Virus record (IMG/VR): IMGVR_UViG_3300042922_001458
Span: 1-41,797 of that record
Origin: a virus
Length of the DNA stretch: 41,797 bases
Reading direction: 5' to 3' (one strand)
Part shown: one piece after another, positions 13,728 to 20,231 of the stretch
How the letters are laid out: each line of letters opens with the position of its first letter
Numbering within the stretch: the stretch's first letter is position 1
Made by a program: the position numbers and the translations under genes
Notes under the pieces: generated by a model
Seen by the model: the letters and a program-made list of their open reading frames with translations, nothing else
Database searches by the model: none
What the model was told of the DNA's origin: nothing

Positions 13728-14596
13728 GCGCAAAGATGACGGGCATGGTCTTCGACCGATACCCGGCAGGGGGCAATGAGTTCGCCCTTGCTCTGGCACT
13801 CGCGGACCACGCACACGACGATGGGACGCACATTTTTCCGTATGTCGAGACGCTGGCCAAGAAGGCACGCCAGTCCGTGCGTTCGGTGCAGAACCACCTT
13901 GCCAGCATGAAGGAAGCTGGCTGGCTGATCACGGTCAACGCCGGCAACGGGGGGCGCAGCCGTGCCACCGAGTACCGCATTTCGCCTGCTTGGATAAAGG
14001 GTGCAGATTTTGCATCCCTTAAATCCGACACCGAGCCGCAAGAAAAGGGCGCAAATTCTGCACCCAAAAAGAACGGCGCAAATCCTGCACCCTTTGAAGG
14101 CGATGGAAAGGGTGCAGATTGCGACGCAAAGGGTGCAACTGGCGACGTAAAGGGTGCAAGCGGAGACGCGAAAGGGTGCAACAGGCTGCACCCGCATATA
14201 ACCGTCAAGAACCAAAAGAAGAACCATCAAGAACCGTCACCCGCGCGCAAGCGCTCGTCGGGGTTCGATCCGATGCGCGTGGAGTTGCCTGTCTGGTTGG
14301 ATGCGGAACTGTGGGCGCGCTGGGTGCGCCACCGTGTGCAGATTCGCAAACCGCTGACCGAAGAGGCCGCTCGGCAACAGGTCAAGGACCTGGCGACATT
14401 CCGCCAGCAGGGCCACAAGCCGGAGGCAGTCATCGAACACGCCATCGGCAAGAGCTGGCAAGGCCTGTTCGCTCCCAGCGGCACCGCATCCAGCGGCGCA
14501 CCGCGCCCCGGCAAGTTCAACCCGACCGACTACGTGAACCGCAATCGCACCCATGGAGGCCCCGACTATGACGACGGTCGCACAATCGACGAATGA
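13724..14596 (+). CDS. Replication initiator (O-like, winged HTH) carrying iterons
   Basis: 290 aa. The N-terminal winged HTH at about residues 10-85 (GGNEFALALALADHAHDDGT, SVRSVQNHLASMKEAGW, SRATEYRIS) is typical of phage replication initiators in the lambda O position. Residues of about 90-160 are a low-complexity run of KGA(D/N/T/S) units encoded by repeated AAAGGGTGCA iterons. The C-terminal 120 residues (FDPMRVELPVWLDAELWARW, ARQQVKDLATFRQQGHKPEA) should contact the P-like partner. Initiator and origin inside one gene copies the lambda O arrangement. Start couples by ATGA to the DUF1364 gene. Confidence 0.85.
   Translation: MSAKMTGMVFDRYPAGGNEFALALALADHAHDDGTHIFPYVETLAKKARQSVRSVQNHLASMKEAGWLITVNAGNGGRSRATEYRISPAWIKGADFASLKSDTEPQEKGANSAPKKNGANPAPFEGDGKGADCDAKGATGDVKGASGDAKGCNRLHPHITVKNQKKNHQEPSPARKRSSGFDPMRVELPVWLDAELWARWVRHRVQIRKPLTEEAARQQVKDLATFRQQGHKPEAVIEHAIGKSWQGLFAPSGTASSGAPRPGKFNPTDYVNRNRTHGGPDYDDGRTIDE
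13996..14193. repeat. Iteron array, candidate replication origin
   Basis: At least ten copies of GGGTGCA in both orientations. The exact 10-mer AAAGGGTGCA occurs at 13996, 14107, 14128, 14149 and 14171 (spacings 21, 21 and 22 bp in the last four). Variants are AAAGGGCGCA at 14044 and GAACGGCGCA at 14071. Inverted copies lie at 14011 (TGCATCCCTT), 14059, 14086 and 14187. Placement inside the initiator gene matches lambda-type origins. Confidence 0.75.
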
Positions 14597-15326
14597 GCGC
14601 TGCGGCTGGTCCGTGCCGCTGGCGAAGCTGGAAGGCATTTCCCTCATCGACCACCTGTGGAATCGCCTCTCTGGCACGTACGGGGGGCGCTGGCTGAAGG
14701 ACTTCCCGGACATGCTGAGCATCGAGAACTGGAAGACGGCATGGGCCGAGGCGCTGGACGATGATCGCGTGACGCCGCAGGAAGTGGCCGAAGGGCTGCG
14801 CACCTGCCGCCGCATGTTCCCCGACTGGCCGCCCGCGGTGGGCGAGTTCATCCGGGCATGCCGCCCGGGTCTGATTCCTGAGAACGCCTTTCACGACGCC
14901 GTTGCTGGGATGACCGCGCGCCGTCGTGGCGAAATGGGGCAGTGGACTCATCCGGCGGTGTACTGGGCTGCTGTCCGCGTAGGATCGCATGACCTTCTGA
15001 ATTGCGGCTACTCGGTCATGCAGTCCCGCTGGGAGCGGGCGCTTTCGGAGGAACTGAGCCGCAGCGAATGGGCTGCGATCCCCGCGCCGTCCGTTGCGCT
15101 GCCTGCTCCGGGCGCTACGCAGACCACGCCCGAAGAAGCGGCGAAGGCACTGAAGGCGATGGGGGCGGGCGCGATCCTGAACGATTCTGGCCGCGATCCG
15201 CGACGCTGGGCAAAACGCATCCTGGCCGAAGCACAGCGGAAGGGCGGCCGCGTGCCATCCCTGGCGGTGCTTGGCATGGCCCAGGCGGCTGTGGGTGCGC
15301 CGATGGACGCCGGGGACGCGGCATGA
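14568..15326 (+). CDS. Replication protein P-like (helicase loader)
   Basis: 252 aa. The ATG at 14568 has GGAGG 8 nt upstream and is preferred to 14553. The region of about residues 25-100 matches phage P-type replication proteins: LIDHLWNRLSGTYGGRWLKD, ENWKTAWAEALDD, QEVAEGLRTCRRMFPDWPPA, GEFIRACRP. Expected to recruit the host DnaB helicase to the initiator-origin complex. Directly follows the initiator gene with overlap, as O and P do in lambda. C-terminal half is variable. Confidence 0.8.
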   Translation: MTTVAQSTNERCGWSVPLAKLEGISLIDHLWNRLSGTYGGRWLKDFPDMLSIENWKTAWAEALDDDRVTPQEVAEGLRTCRRMFPDWPPAVGEFIRACRPGLIPENAFHDAVAGMTARRRGEMGQWTHPAVYWAAVRVGSHDLLNCGYSVMQSRWERALSEELSRSEWAAIPAPSVALPAPGATQTTPEEAAKALKAMGAGAILNDSGRDPRRWAKRILAEAQRKGGRVPSLAVLGMAQAAVGAPMDAGDAA

Positions 15327-15745
15327 GTGCGATGCAACGGAACAAGGGCGCGGCCTTTGAACGCAAGGTGGCGATCCTGCTGACGGAGGCGACCGGCACG
15401 ACCTGGCGCCGTCGCGTGCGCAACCAGGCCGGCGACAGCGACGTGGTGGCCGATGAGCCTGCCTTCGCCCGTATCAGCGTCGAATGCAAGCACGCAAACG
15501 TGCTTTGCCTCCCCGCCTGGTGGCGTCAGGCCATGGAGCAGGCGGGGGAGGCGGGCGTGCCGGTGCTGATCTACAGGCAGACGGGGGCGCGCGGCGAGGC
15601 CGTGATGGTAGACGCGCATGACGTGAACCCCAAGATTTTTCCCGTTCGGGGACGGCACACCGTCACCCTGGGATGGGAAGCAGCTATGCAATGGATGCGG
15701 GAAATGCTGCCCGCGAAAGTGACTTATTCCCCGGGAATTATCTGA
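15323..15745 (+). CDS. PD-(D/E)xK nuclease-like protein
   Basis: 140 aa from the ATG at 15323, overlapping the P-like stop (ATGA). NKGAAFERKVAILL is a typical N-terminal helix with the conserved Glu. VRNQAGDSDVVA supplies the Asp and ISVECKHAN gives the ExK, followed by LPAWWRQAMEQAG. This is the pattern of small phage restriction-fold or Holliday-junction-resolvase-like nucleases. It may process recombination or replication intermediates; substrate unknown. Confidence 0.78.
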   Translation: MSAMQRNKGAAFERKVAILLTEATGTTWRRRVRNQAGDSDVVADEPAFARISVECKHANVLCLPAWWRQAMEQAGEAGVPVLIYRQTGARGEAVMVDAHDVNPKIFPVRGRHTVTLGWEAAMQWMREMLPAKVTYSPGII

Positions 15746-16392
15746 TGACTACCTTGACACTCTCTCGCATGCCTTCCACGCCTATCGTTGAAGAGCACTC
15801 GGGCCGGCTGTTCAAAACTGCGCATGCCGCGCTGACCTTCGCCTACAACCATACGGATCAGGTGTACGACAAACCCATGATGGCCCGTATGGCCGAGGCC
15901 GATAGCGGTGCCTCTGGTAAGGGGCTAGGCGGCACCGACGGCGCGGGGCAGGCGGCATACATCTTCGGTGCGCTGGAAAAGCTGCCCCGCCTCTACCGTG
16001 CAATTCTCGTTGCGCGCTTCGCGCCCCGGTCGGATCGCTGCAAGTGCTGCCAGGGCACAGTAGACCGTCATGATTGGCTCGCAGCGGTGCGTGAGATCTC
16101 CGACGCGGCGGCGTGCGATGCGTTGTCAGCGCACCCTACGCCTCGCGTCCTTCGGGACGCTATCGTGGCGCGCTACTTCGGCAAGGACGTAAAGCTGTCC
16201 GCGGCGGCGGAACGCGCGAACGTCAGCGCGGCGACGGCTACCAATCACAACGGCAAGATCAAGCTGTGGCTCTATGGCACGCGGACAACGAAGCAGAAGG
16301 GGGGCGAGCGGGGCGCGGGTCAGAAGGGCGTCGAAGCGTTGGCGATGGAGTACGCAGCCGACCTGCTGTCTGCAAAGGGGCTGTGCGACTGA
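15745..16392 (+). CDS. Probable late-gene regulator in the Q position
   Basis: 215 aa from the ATG at 15745, overlapping the previous stop (TGATG). The middle has a Cys/His cluster (DRCKCCQGTVDRHDWLAAV) and the C-terminal half an HTH-like segment (KLSAAAERANVSAATATNHN) followed by a basic region. No confident family match can be made by eye. The assignment to a Q-type antiterminator rests on position: last gene of the rightward early operon, immediately upstream of a promoter-terminator pair. An alternative is a sigma-like or ordinary DNA-binding activator of late genes. Confidence 0.6.
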   Translation: MTTLTLSRMPSTPIVEEHSGRLFKTAHAALTFAYNHTDQVYDKPMMARMAEADSGASGKGLGGTDGAGQAAYIFGALEKLPRLYRAILVARFAPRSDRCKCCQGTVDRHDWLAAVREISDAAACDALSAHPTPRVLRDAIVARYFGKDVKLSAAAERANVSAATATNHNGKIKLWLYGTRTTKQKGGERGAGQKGVEALAMEYAADLLSAKGLCD

Positions 16393-16397
16393 ACTTC

Positions 16398-16426
16398 TTG
16401 CAGGGTTAAATTTTCTCTGCTAAAGT
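16398..16426 (+). promoter_or_regulatory. Putative late promoter (pR'-like)
   Basis: TTGCAG (16398-16403) and TAAAGT (16421-16426) with a 17-bp spacer, immediately after the Q-position gene and about 35 bp before an intrinsic terminator. Hexamers are imperfect (3/6 and 4/6). Confidence 0.45.
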
Positions 16427-16464
16427 TCTCCCCGTTTAGTCACTTTGAATAAGTGCGTACGCTG

Positions 16465-16501
16465 AAACCCGCCACGCGAAAGCCGGCGGGTTTTGCTTCT
16501 T
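16465..16501 (+). terminator. Intrinsic terminator after the late promoter (tR'-like)
   Basis: 9-bp stem AAACCCGCC / GGCGGGTTT with an 11-nt loop, followed by TTGCTTCTTTT. It would end a transcript of roughly 60 nt from the promoter at 16398. It also lies at the 3' end of the leftward 76-aa gene and may stop that transcript. Confidence 0.85.
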
Positions 16502-16732
16502 TTATGCCCGCCTTCGCTTCTGCGCGGCATCAGCCAACACCAGCAGAGTCTTTAGTCGGGAGTGCGTTGCACAATCCAACCGAGCCCCAGGCCCTTCGGC
16601 CGACGTAAGGAAAATAAGCTCAGCAGATTCGCTGTGATCGAGACCGACAATCGTCTCGCGACCATAGGCGTCAATCGTGAGCAGATCGTGAATTACAAAG
16701 AACTCGCGATAGTTGTCCGGAATTTCGAGCAC
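16502..16732 (-). CDS. Hypothetical accessory protein, 76 aa
   Basis: Not recognised. GTG start with GGAGG 9 nt upstream. The sequence is mixed alpha/beta with acidic N-terminal half (MLEIPDNYREFFVIHDLLTI) and basic end (AAQKRRRA). Last gene of the leftward accessory island; its stop touches the T-rich end of the late terminator. Confidence 0.6.
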   Translation of the reverse strand: MLEIPDNYREFFVIHDLLTIDAYGRETIVGLDHSESAELIFLTSAEGPGARLDCATHSRLKTLLVLADAAQKRRRA

Positions 16733-16917
16733 GATGACCTGCCTCCAACTCGGTTTAAAGCCGCATGGGGATCGCTGACACGCGTGAGGTCAGTTGCCCT
16801 CGCATTTATTTCCGTGCCTGATCTGAGGGCGATTAAGCCCCGCAGGCCCGGATTCTGCTTTGTCCCTACTGCAAGATTCGAGCGAGGAGGCCGCGCGCCG
16901 TCCTGGGCGGAGGCATC

Positions 16918-17151
16918 CTAGCGGGCGGAACTGATCGAGGTCACGTCGAAGGAATCGATAAGCTGCTCGTCTAGTATCGAGGCTTGGCCTTGATCCAAAA
17001 TGAAAATGGTCACGTTCGGTCTTTCGTCCGGTGGCAAATCGGCCAACGGCAAGTGTTCGACGCGCATCACTACAGCACCCGATGCGCCGACAAGTTTGCC
17101 CACATGAGTACGAACTACGCGGCAGATTTTGCCCTGTGACGGTTCCTTCAT
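16918..17151 (-). CDS. Hypothetical accessory protein, 77 aa
   Basis: Not recognised. The ATG has AAGGAG 7 nt upstream, a near-ideal RBS. Beta-rich pattern (GKICRVVRTHVGKLVGASGA, RPNVTIFILDQGQ), possibly a small barrel. A 185-bp gap without a gene separates it from the 76-aa gene on its left. Confidence 0.65.
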   Translation of the reverse strand: MKEPSQGKICRVVRTHVGKLVGASGAVVMRVEHLPLADLPPDERPNVTIFILDQGQASILDEQLIDSFDVTSISSAR

Positions 17152-17323
17152 GACCTTGCTCCTTGGTTTCGCCTCCTTCGCGCGGGCGACGACACAGGTT
17201 GGGCAAGTAGTGTGCCTGCCAGACGCGGTAGTTCACCCTACGCATCTTTTTCTGGCGACATAGTCATGGGTCACAGGGGGGCTACCGGCTCCCGAGCTTA
17301 AGCCGTGCTCAATTCCAGGTGCT

Positions 17324-17569
17324 TCAGTTCAATGGTGTCAGGTCCGGCAAACGGCATTCGATCGCGAGAACTACAGCCCCGTCCGGCAATCGGTAGCTAT
17401 TATCTCCAAGCCACGTGACGGGCTGACCGTCGCGCAAGCAGTAGTAGTAATTCGCCCAAGCTCCGTCGTGGTTGGGCGCTGCCCTGTAGCGGCGCTGGAT
17501 GATATACGTAATCCCGTTAGCGTCTACCGCCACTAGTTCAGTGGCGCTTTTGGTGTGGTCAAGTGGCAT
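17324..17569 (-). CDS. Hypothetical accessory protein, 81 aa
   Basis: Not recognised. The ATG at 17569 has GGAGG 7 nt upstream and is chosen over a longer frame to 17680. Aromatic, beta-rich core (GITYIIQRRYRAAP, GAWANYYYCLRDGQPVTWLG). Probably a small soluble protein. Leftward, in the accessory island. Confidence 0.65.
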   Translation of the reverse strand: MPLDHTKSATELVAVDANGITYIIQRRYRAAPNHDGAWANYYYCLRDGQPVTWLGDNSYRLPDGAVVLAIECRLPDLTPLN

Positions 17570-17646
17570 GACGCGGCCTCCATCCGAACGGTATTGTTCA
17601 TCTCGTGCGCTTACGGACCCACCATCCGTGGTGCCGAGCTGCGCAC

Positions 17647-17838
17647 TTAACCCGCATAGTGATAGTTGTCTGGGGTCCAAGGATCTTCAATCACAACGGT
17701 TGCTTTCTGGGACGATACGAAGGCTTGAGCGGTGAGGACTGGCTTCTGCGCCGGTAGTCCAGTGCGGTTCCGCGAAAAATGTTCCTCGGCAATCTGGTGC
17801 AGACTTGTGACGAGCTGATTGATAAAGGGGAAGGGCAT
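17647..17838 (-). CDS. Hypothetical accessory protein, 63 aa
   Basis: Not recognised. Begins MPFPFINQLVTSLHQIAEEH. No strong Shine-Dalgarno precedes the ATG, so confidence is moderate. Same strand and size class as its neighbours. Confidence 0.45.
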   Translation of the reverse strand: MPFPFINQLVTSLHQIAEEHFSRNRTGLPAQKPVLTAQAFVSSQKATVVIEDPWTPDNYHYAG

Positions 17839-17997
17839 TTAGGTTCCACGGTGTCTGCAGCGGACGAAGTCCGGCAGTGTTTACAGCAATCCAACCGTGG
17901 GCATCTGCCTCGAGTTGTTGTGACCAACGCCACCCCCTCACAGTACGCTCAGCACCGCTGATAACCTAAGCCTCAATTGAAACAGACTAACCCACCG

Positions 17998-18381
17998 TCA
18001 ATCGCGGGCTTCACCCTTGTTCGACCGCGCGCTTGCAAAAATGCATTCGAATAGAGTGCTCAGGTGAGCGGGTTTCGCAAGCCAAGCATCCACGCCTTCT
18101 GGTAGCAAGCCGGGCTCGCCGTCCGGGACGCTTCCGCTAAAGATGATTATGCGGGCGGGTATTTCAGGGCAGGCCGCCTTCAACTGCATGGCCAAGTCAA
18201 GTCCAGAGACGCCTGATAGTTTGACATCCAAGAGAATTGCGTTGGGGGCGAATTCGCGCGCGATGCGTAGAGCGCCCGCGCCATCGCAGGCAATCTGGAC
18301 TGTAACTTCCGAGTCCATCTTCAAACACTCAGCTGTCAACTGGGCAGAAGCTCTGTCGTCGTCAACGATAAGGATGCGCAT
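17998..18381 (-). CDS. Stand-alone response-regulator receiver (CheY-like)
   Basis: 127 aa; the ATG follows AAGGAG at 8 nt. A complete receiver domain: acidic pocket VDDD (residues 7-9), phosphoacceptor Asp52 (ILLDVKLSG), Ser82 (IIFSGS, the Thr/Ser switch position) and Lys103 (LAKPA). All residues needed for phosphorylation are present. There is no output domain and no histidine kinase in the window, so it would have to receive phosphate from host kinases or act as a binding partner, for example in motility or virulence signalling. Unusual cargo for a lambdoid phage. Confidence 0.9.
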   Translation of the reverse strand: MRILIVDDDRASAQLTAECLKMDSEVTVQIACDGAGALRIAREFAPNAILLDVKLSGVSGLDLAMQLKAACPEIPARIIIFSGSVPDGEPGLLPEGVDAWLAKPAHLSTLFECIFASARSNKGEARD

Positions 18382-18593
18382 TGCCTAGTCTCCTTGCCCG
18401 CGCGCCGCGATCAAAAGGCTGACAGCCCCGAACGCCGAGCTGCTCCGGGGGGCTCCTTATCGTACTACTCCACCTTCTCGCTATCGAGGGCCGCACGCTG
18501 GGCATGGCGTGCGGGTGGTTGAGCATCGCCGCCAGGCGGTGTGCAGTAGATAGCACCCGGCAAGATCAGCAAGAGGGCGGGTACAGACCAGAC
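18382..18593. other. Gap upstream of the receiver gene
   Basis: About 210 bp with no credible gene. A leftward frame here has no RBS. It contains the G-rich segment CTCCGGGGGGCTCC near 18440 and could hold the receiver gene's promoter, but no good hexamer pair was seen. Confidence 0.3.
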
Positions 18594-18815
18594 TCAGTTC
18601 CGCCACGTCTGCCGGAACTCCTGGTCAAACCACATTTCGGCAAGGTCGACCGCCGGCATAACGGAGCGGAATTGCAATAGCTCGGGGTGGTGCAGTTCCA
18701 GCCAGGAACGAAAGTCAGAAAACCTCACGTCCTGGGCACTGACGTTGGCATGGTGGGCGTGTCTCCACTGGTGGCACAACTGTCTGATGGCGCGTTCGCA
18801 TTCTGTCTTTGTCAT
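18594..18815 (-). CDS. Hypothetical accessory protein, 73 aa
   Basis: Not recognised. GAGG 5 nt before ATG. Helical, with His/Trp-rich stretches (AIRQLCHQWRHAHHANVSAQ, FRSWLELHHPELLQF). Divergent from the rightward 91-aa gene at 18854, marking the right edge of the leftward island. Confidence 0.65.
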   Translation of the reverse strand: MTKTECERAIRQLCHQWRHAHHANVSAQDVRFSDFRSWLELHHPELLQFRSVMPAVDLAEMWFDQEFRQTWRN

Positions 18816-18853
18816 TTCCGCCTCGATGCAAGTGGTTTTCCGGAGGGATGGAC

Positions 18854-19129
18854 ATGTTACGAGAAACAGCCGCAGCCGCGCGGCAAGACATTACGCGTGC
18901 GAAGTACGCAGGAGTTGACCCGGCATTCTGTCTGGCGGCGCGACAGGCTCTAGATGACTGCATGCGAATGTATCGGCACAAGCTGAAGGGCCTATCGGTG
19001 TTTGAGGTTGGCGTGCGGCGGGAGCGTCGTGCGTACTACATGGCTCAGTTCGTCTCCCGTGTGGATGCAATCTCGGCTGTGGCGCGTGCCTATGCGGCGC
19101 AGGTTCGGCAGGGGAGAGCGCGGGTATGA
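18854..19129 (+). CDS. Hypothetical protein upstream of HNH gene
   Basis: 91 aa from the ATG at 18854; GGAGG sits 7 nt upstream, which rules out the ATG at 18848. All-helical and basic (LRETAAAARQDITRAKYAGV, DCMRMYRHKLKGLSVFEVGV, YYMAQFVSRVDAISAVARAY). The stop overlaps the HNH start (ATGA), so it is the first gene of the packaging block. No family recognised. Confidence 0.65.
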   Translation: MLRETAAAARQDITRAKYAGVDPAFCLAARQALDDCMRMYRHKLKGLSVFEVGVRRERRAYYMAQFVSRVDAISAVARAYAAQVRQGRARV

Positions 19130-19458
19130 AGCTCACGACACTCAAGCCGCGCCTTGCAATGGCCGGTTCCAGGTTGGCCGCTGCGCCAACGCCGAGCACC
19201 AAGCGCATGACGGGCCGCAAGCTGCAAGACCGTCGCTTGCGCGTCTGGGCCGCTGGCCCGCATTGCGCGCACTGCGGCGCGCTGACCACTTACCCCTACG
19301 GCTTCGAGCTGGATCACAAGGTCAGCCTGAATGATGGTGGCGCAGACGTGGACGAGAACACGCAGGTGCTGTGCGTCTCGCGCGATGCGCACGGGCGCAA
19401 GGTCGGATGCCATGACGCAAAGACGCGGCAGGACATGGGGTACAGGAACAGGCCGTAG
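19126..19458 (+). CDS. HNH endonuclease next to terminase
   Basis: 110 aa. Basic N-terminus, then CAHCG, the beta-beta-alpha core FELDHKVSLNDGGADVDENT, and a second Cys/His cluster (KVGCHDAKT). This is the HK97 gp74-type HNH protein usually encoded beside cos and the terminase genes, known in that group to support cleavage by the terminase at cos. Location just before the terminase small subunit agrees. Confidence 0.88.
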   Translation: MKLTTLKPRLAMAGSRLAAAPTPSTKRMTGRKLQDRRLRVWAAGPHCAHCGALTTYPYGFELDHKVSLNDGGADVDENTQVLCVSRDAHGRKVGCHDAKTRQDMGYRNRP

Positions 19459-19688
19459 GGAGCCGCAGTGACGGGGCAGTGTCCGAAGCGCATCCGCCCA
19501 GGCGGCGCGTCCTGTGGGGCCCGTGCGCGTGTCTGCGGGGCATCGCCATAGGGCAGGGCGGACGGCAGTCAGGGGGGGGCGGGGCGAAAGTCTGGCGGAT
19601 TCGCCTCCCGGAAACCACCTGTTCCCTCACGCACAGAAAATTTCCCTGTTTCGGAAAATTGTTAACCCAATCTTGTTAACCAAAACCT
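19459..19688. other. Candidate cos/packaging region
   Basis: A 230-bp non-coding gap between the HNH and terminase small-subunit genes, the usual cos position in HK97-like genomes. It is very G-rich around 19570-19590 (a run of eight G then CGGGGCG), then turns A/T-rich and ends with two GTTAAC motifs (19661, 19675). The cut site cannot be read from sequence alone. Confidence 0.5.
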
Positions 19689-19889
19689 ATGGCATTAACC
19701 GACAAAAAGCGCCGATTCGTCGATGCGCTGCTGTCGGGTCTAACCGGTTCGAAAGCCGCCATCCATGCGGGTTACAGCGAAAACGGGGCGGCCCAAGCAG
19801 CCGCCCGACTGATGCGTGACAAGCATGTTCTGGCCGCCGTAGGGCGCATTGCCGAGGTTAACAAATCAGTTAACAAAAATCGGGTTAAC
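19661..19889. repeat. GTTAAC motif cluster around terminase start
   Basis: Five exact GTTAAC palindromes at 19661, 19675, 19857, 19869 and 19884, with a related ATTAACC at 19694. Three lie in the coding sequence as Val-Asn codons (VNKSVNKNRVNKK). In this G+C-rich genome so AT-rich a hexamer should be rare, so the cluster may be a binding array for terminase or a host factor. Confidence 0.6.
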
Positions 19890-20228
19890 AAAAAGGCCGA
19901 ATCACCGAACCCCAAGGAGTCGGATTCTCCGGCAAGTGGACCGCAAGACACAGCCGCCGACACTGATCTCATGGACGGAATCGGCCTGAAAGCTCTCGGG
20001 CTTACCTCAGATCCGCGGGCTGTTCTCGTGGCGATCATGAACGACGCGGGGGAAGAGCCGAAACTTCGGCTGGAGGCTGCCAAAGCGCTCATGCCGTTCA
20101 CGCACGGGAAGATTGCGGAACAGGGCAAGAAGGGCGCGAAGCAGGAGGCGGCAAACAAGGCTGCTACCGGTGGGCGATTCGCGCCGCCACCGCCTCCCAC
20201 GCATCTACGCGTCGTAGGGAAGGGGTAA
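19689..20228 (+). CDS. terS: Terminase small subunit
   Basis: 179 aa. The N-terminal HTH/terminase_2-type domain (LTDKKRRFVDALLSGLTGSK, AAIHAGYSENGAAQAAARLM) recognises the packaging site. A Lys/Asn-rich linker encodes the GTTAAC repeats, and a second helical region follows (DPRAVLVAIMNDAGEEPKLR, EAAKALMPFTHGKIAEQG). The tail is Pro-rich. No Shine-Dalgarno is visible upstream of ATG. Forms the DNA-recognition ring for the large subunit. Confidence 0.9.
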   Translation: MALTDKKRRFVDALLSGLTGSKAAIHAGYSENGAAQAAARLMRDKHVLAAVGRIAEVNKSVNKNRVNKKAESPNPKESDSPASGPQDTAADTDLMDGIGLKALGLTSDPRAVLVAIMNDAGEEPKLRLEAAKALMPFTHGKIAEQGKKGAKQEAANKAATGGRFAPPPPPTHLRVVGKG

Positions 20229-20231
20229 ACC

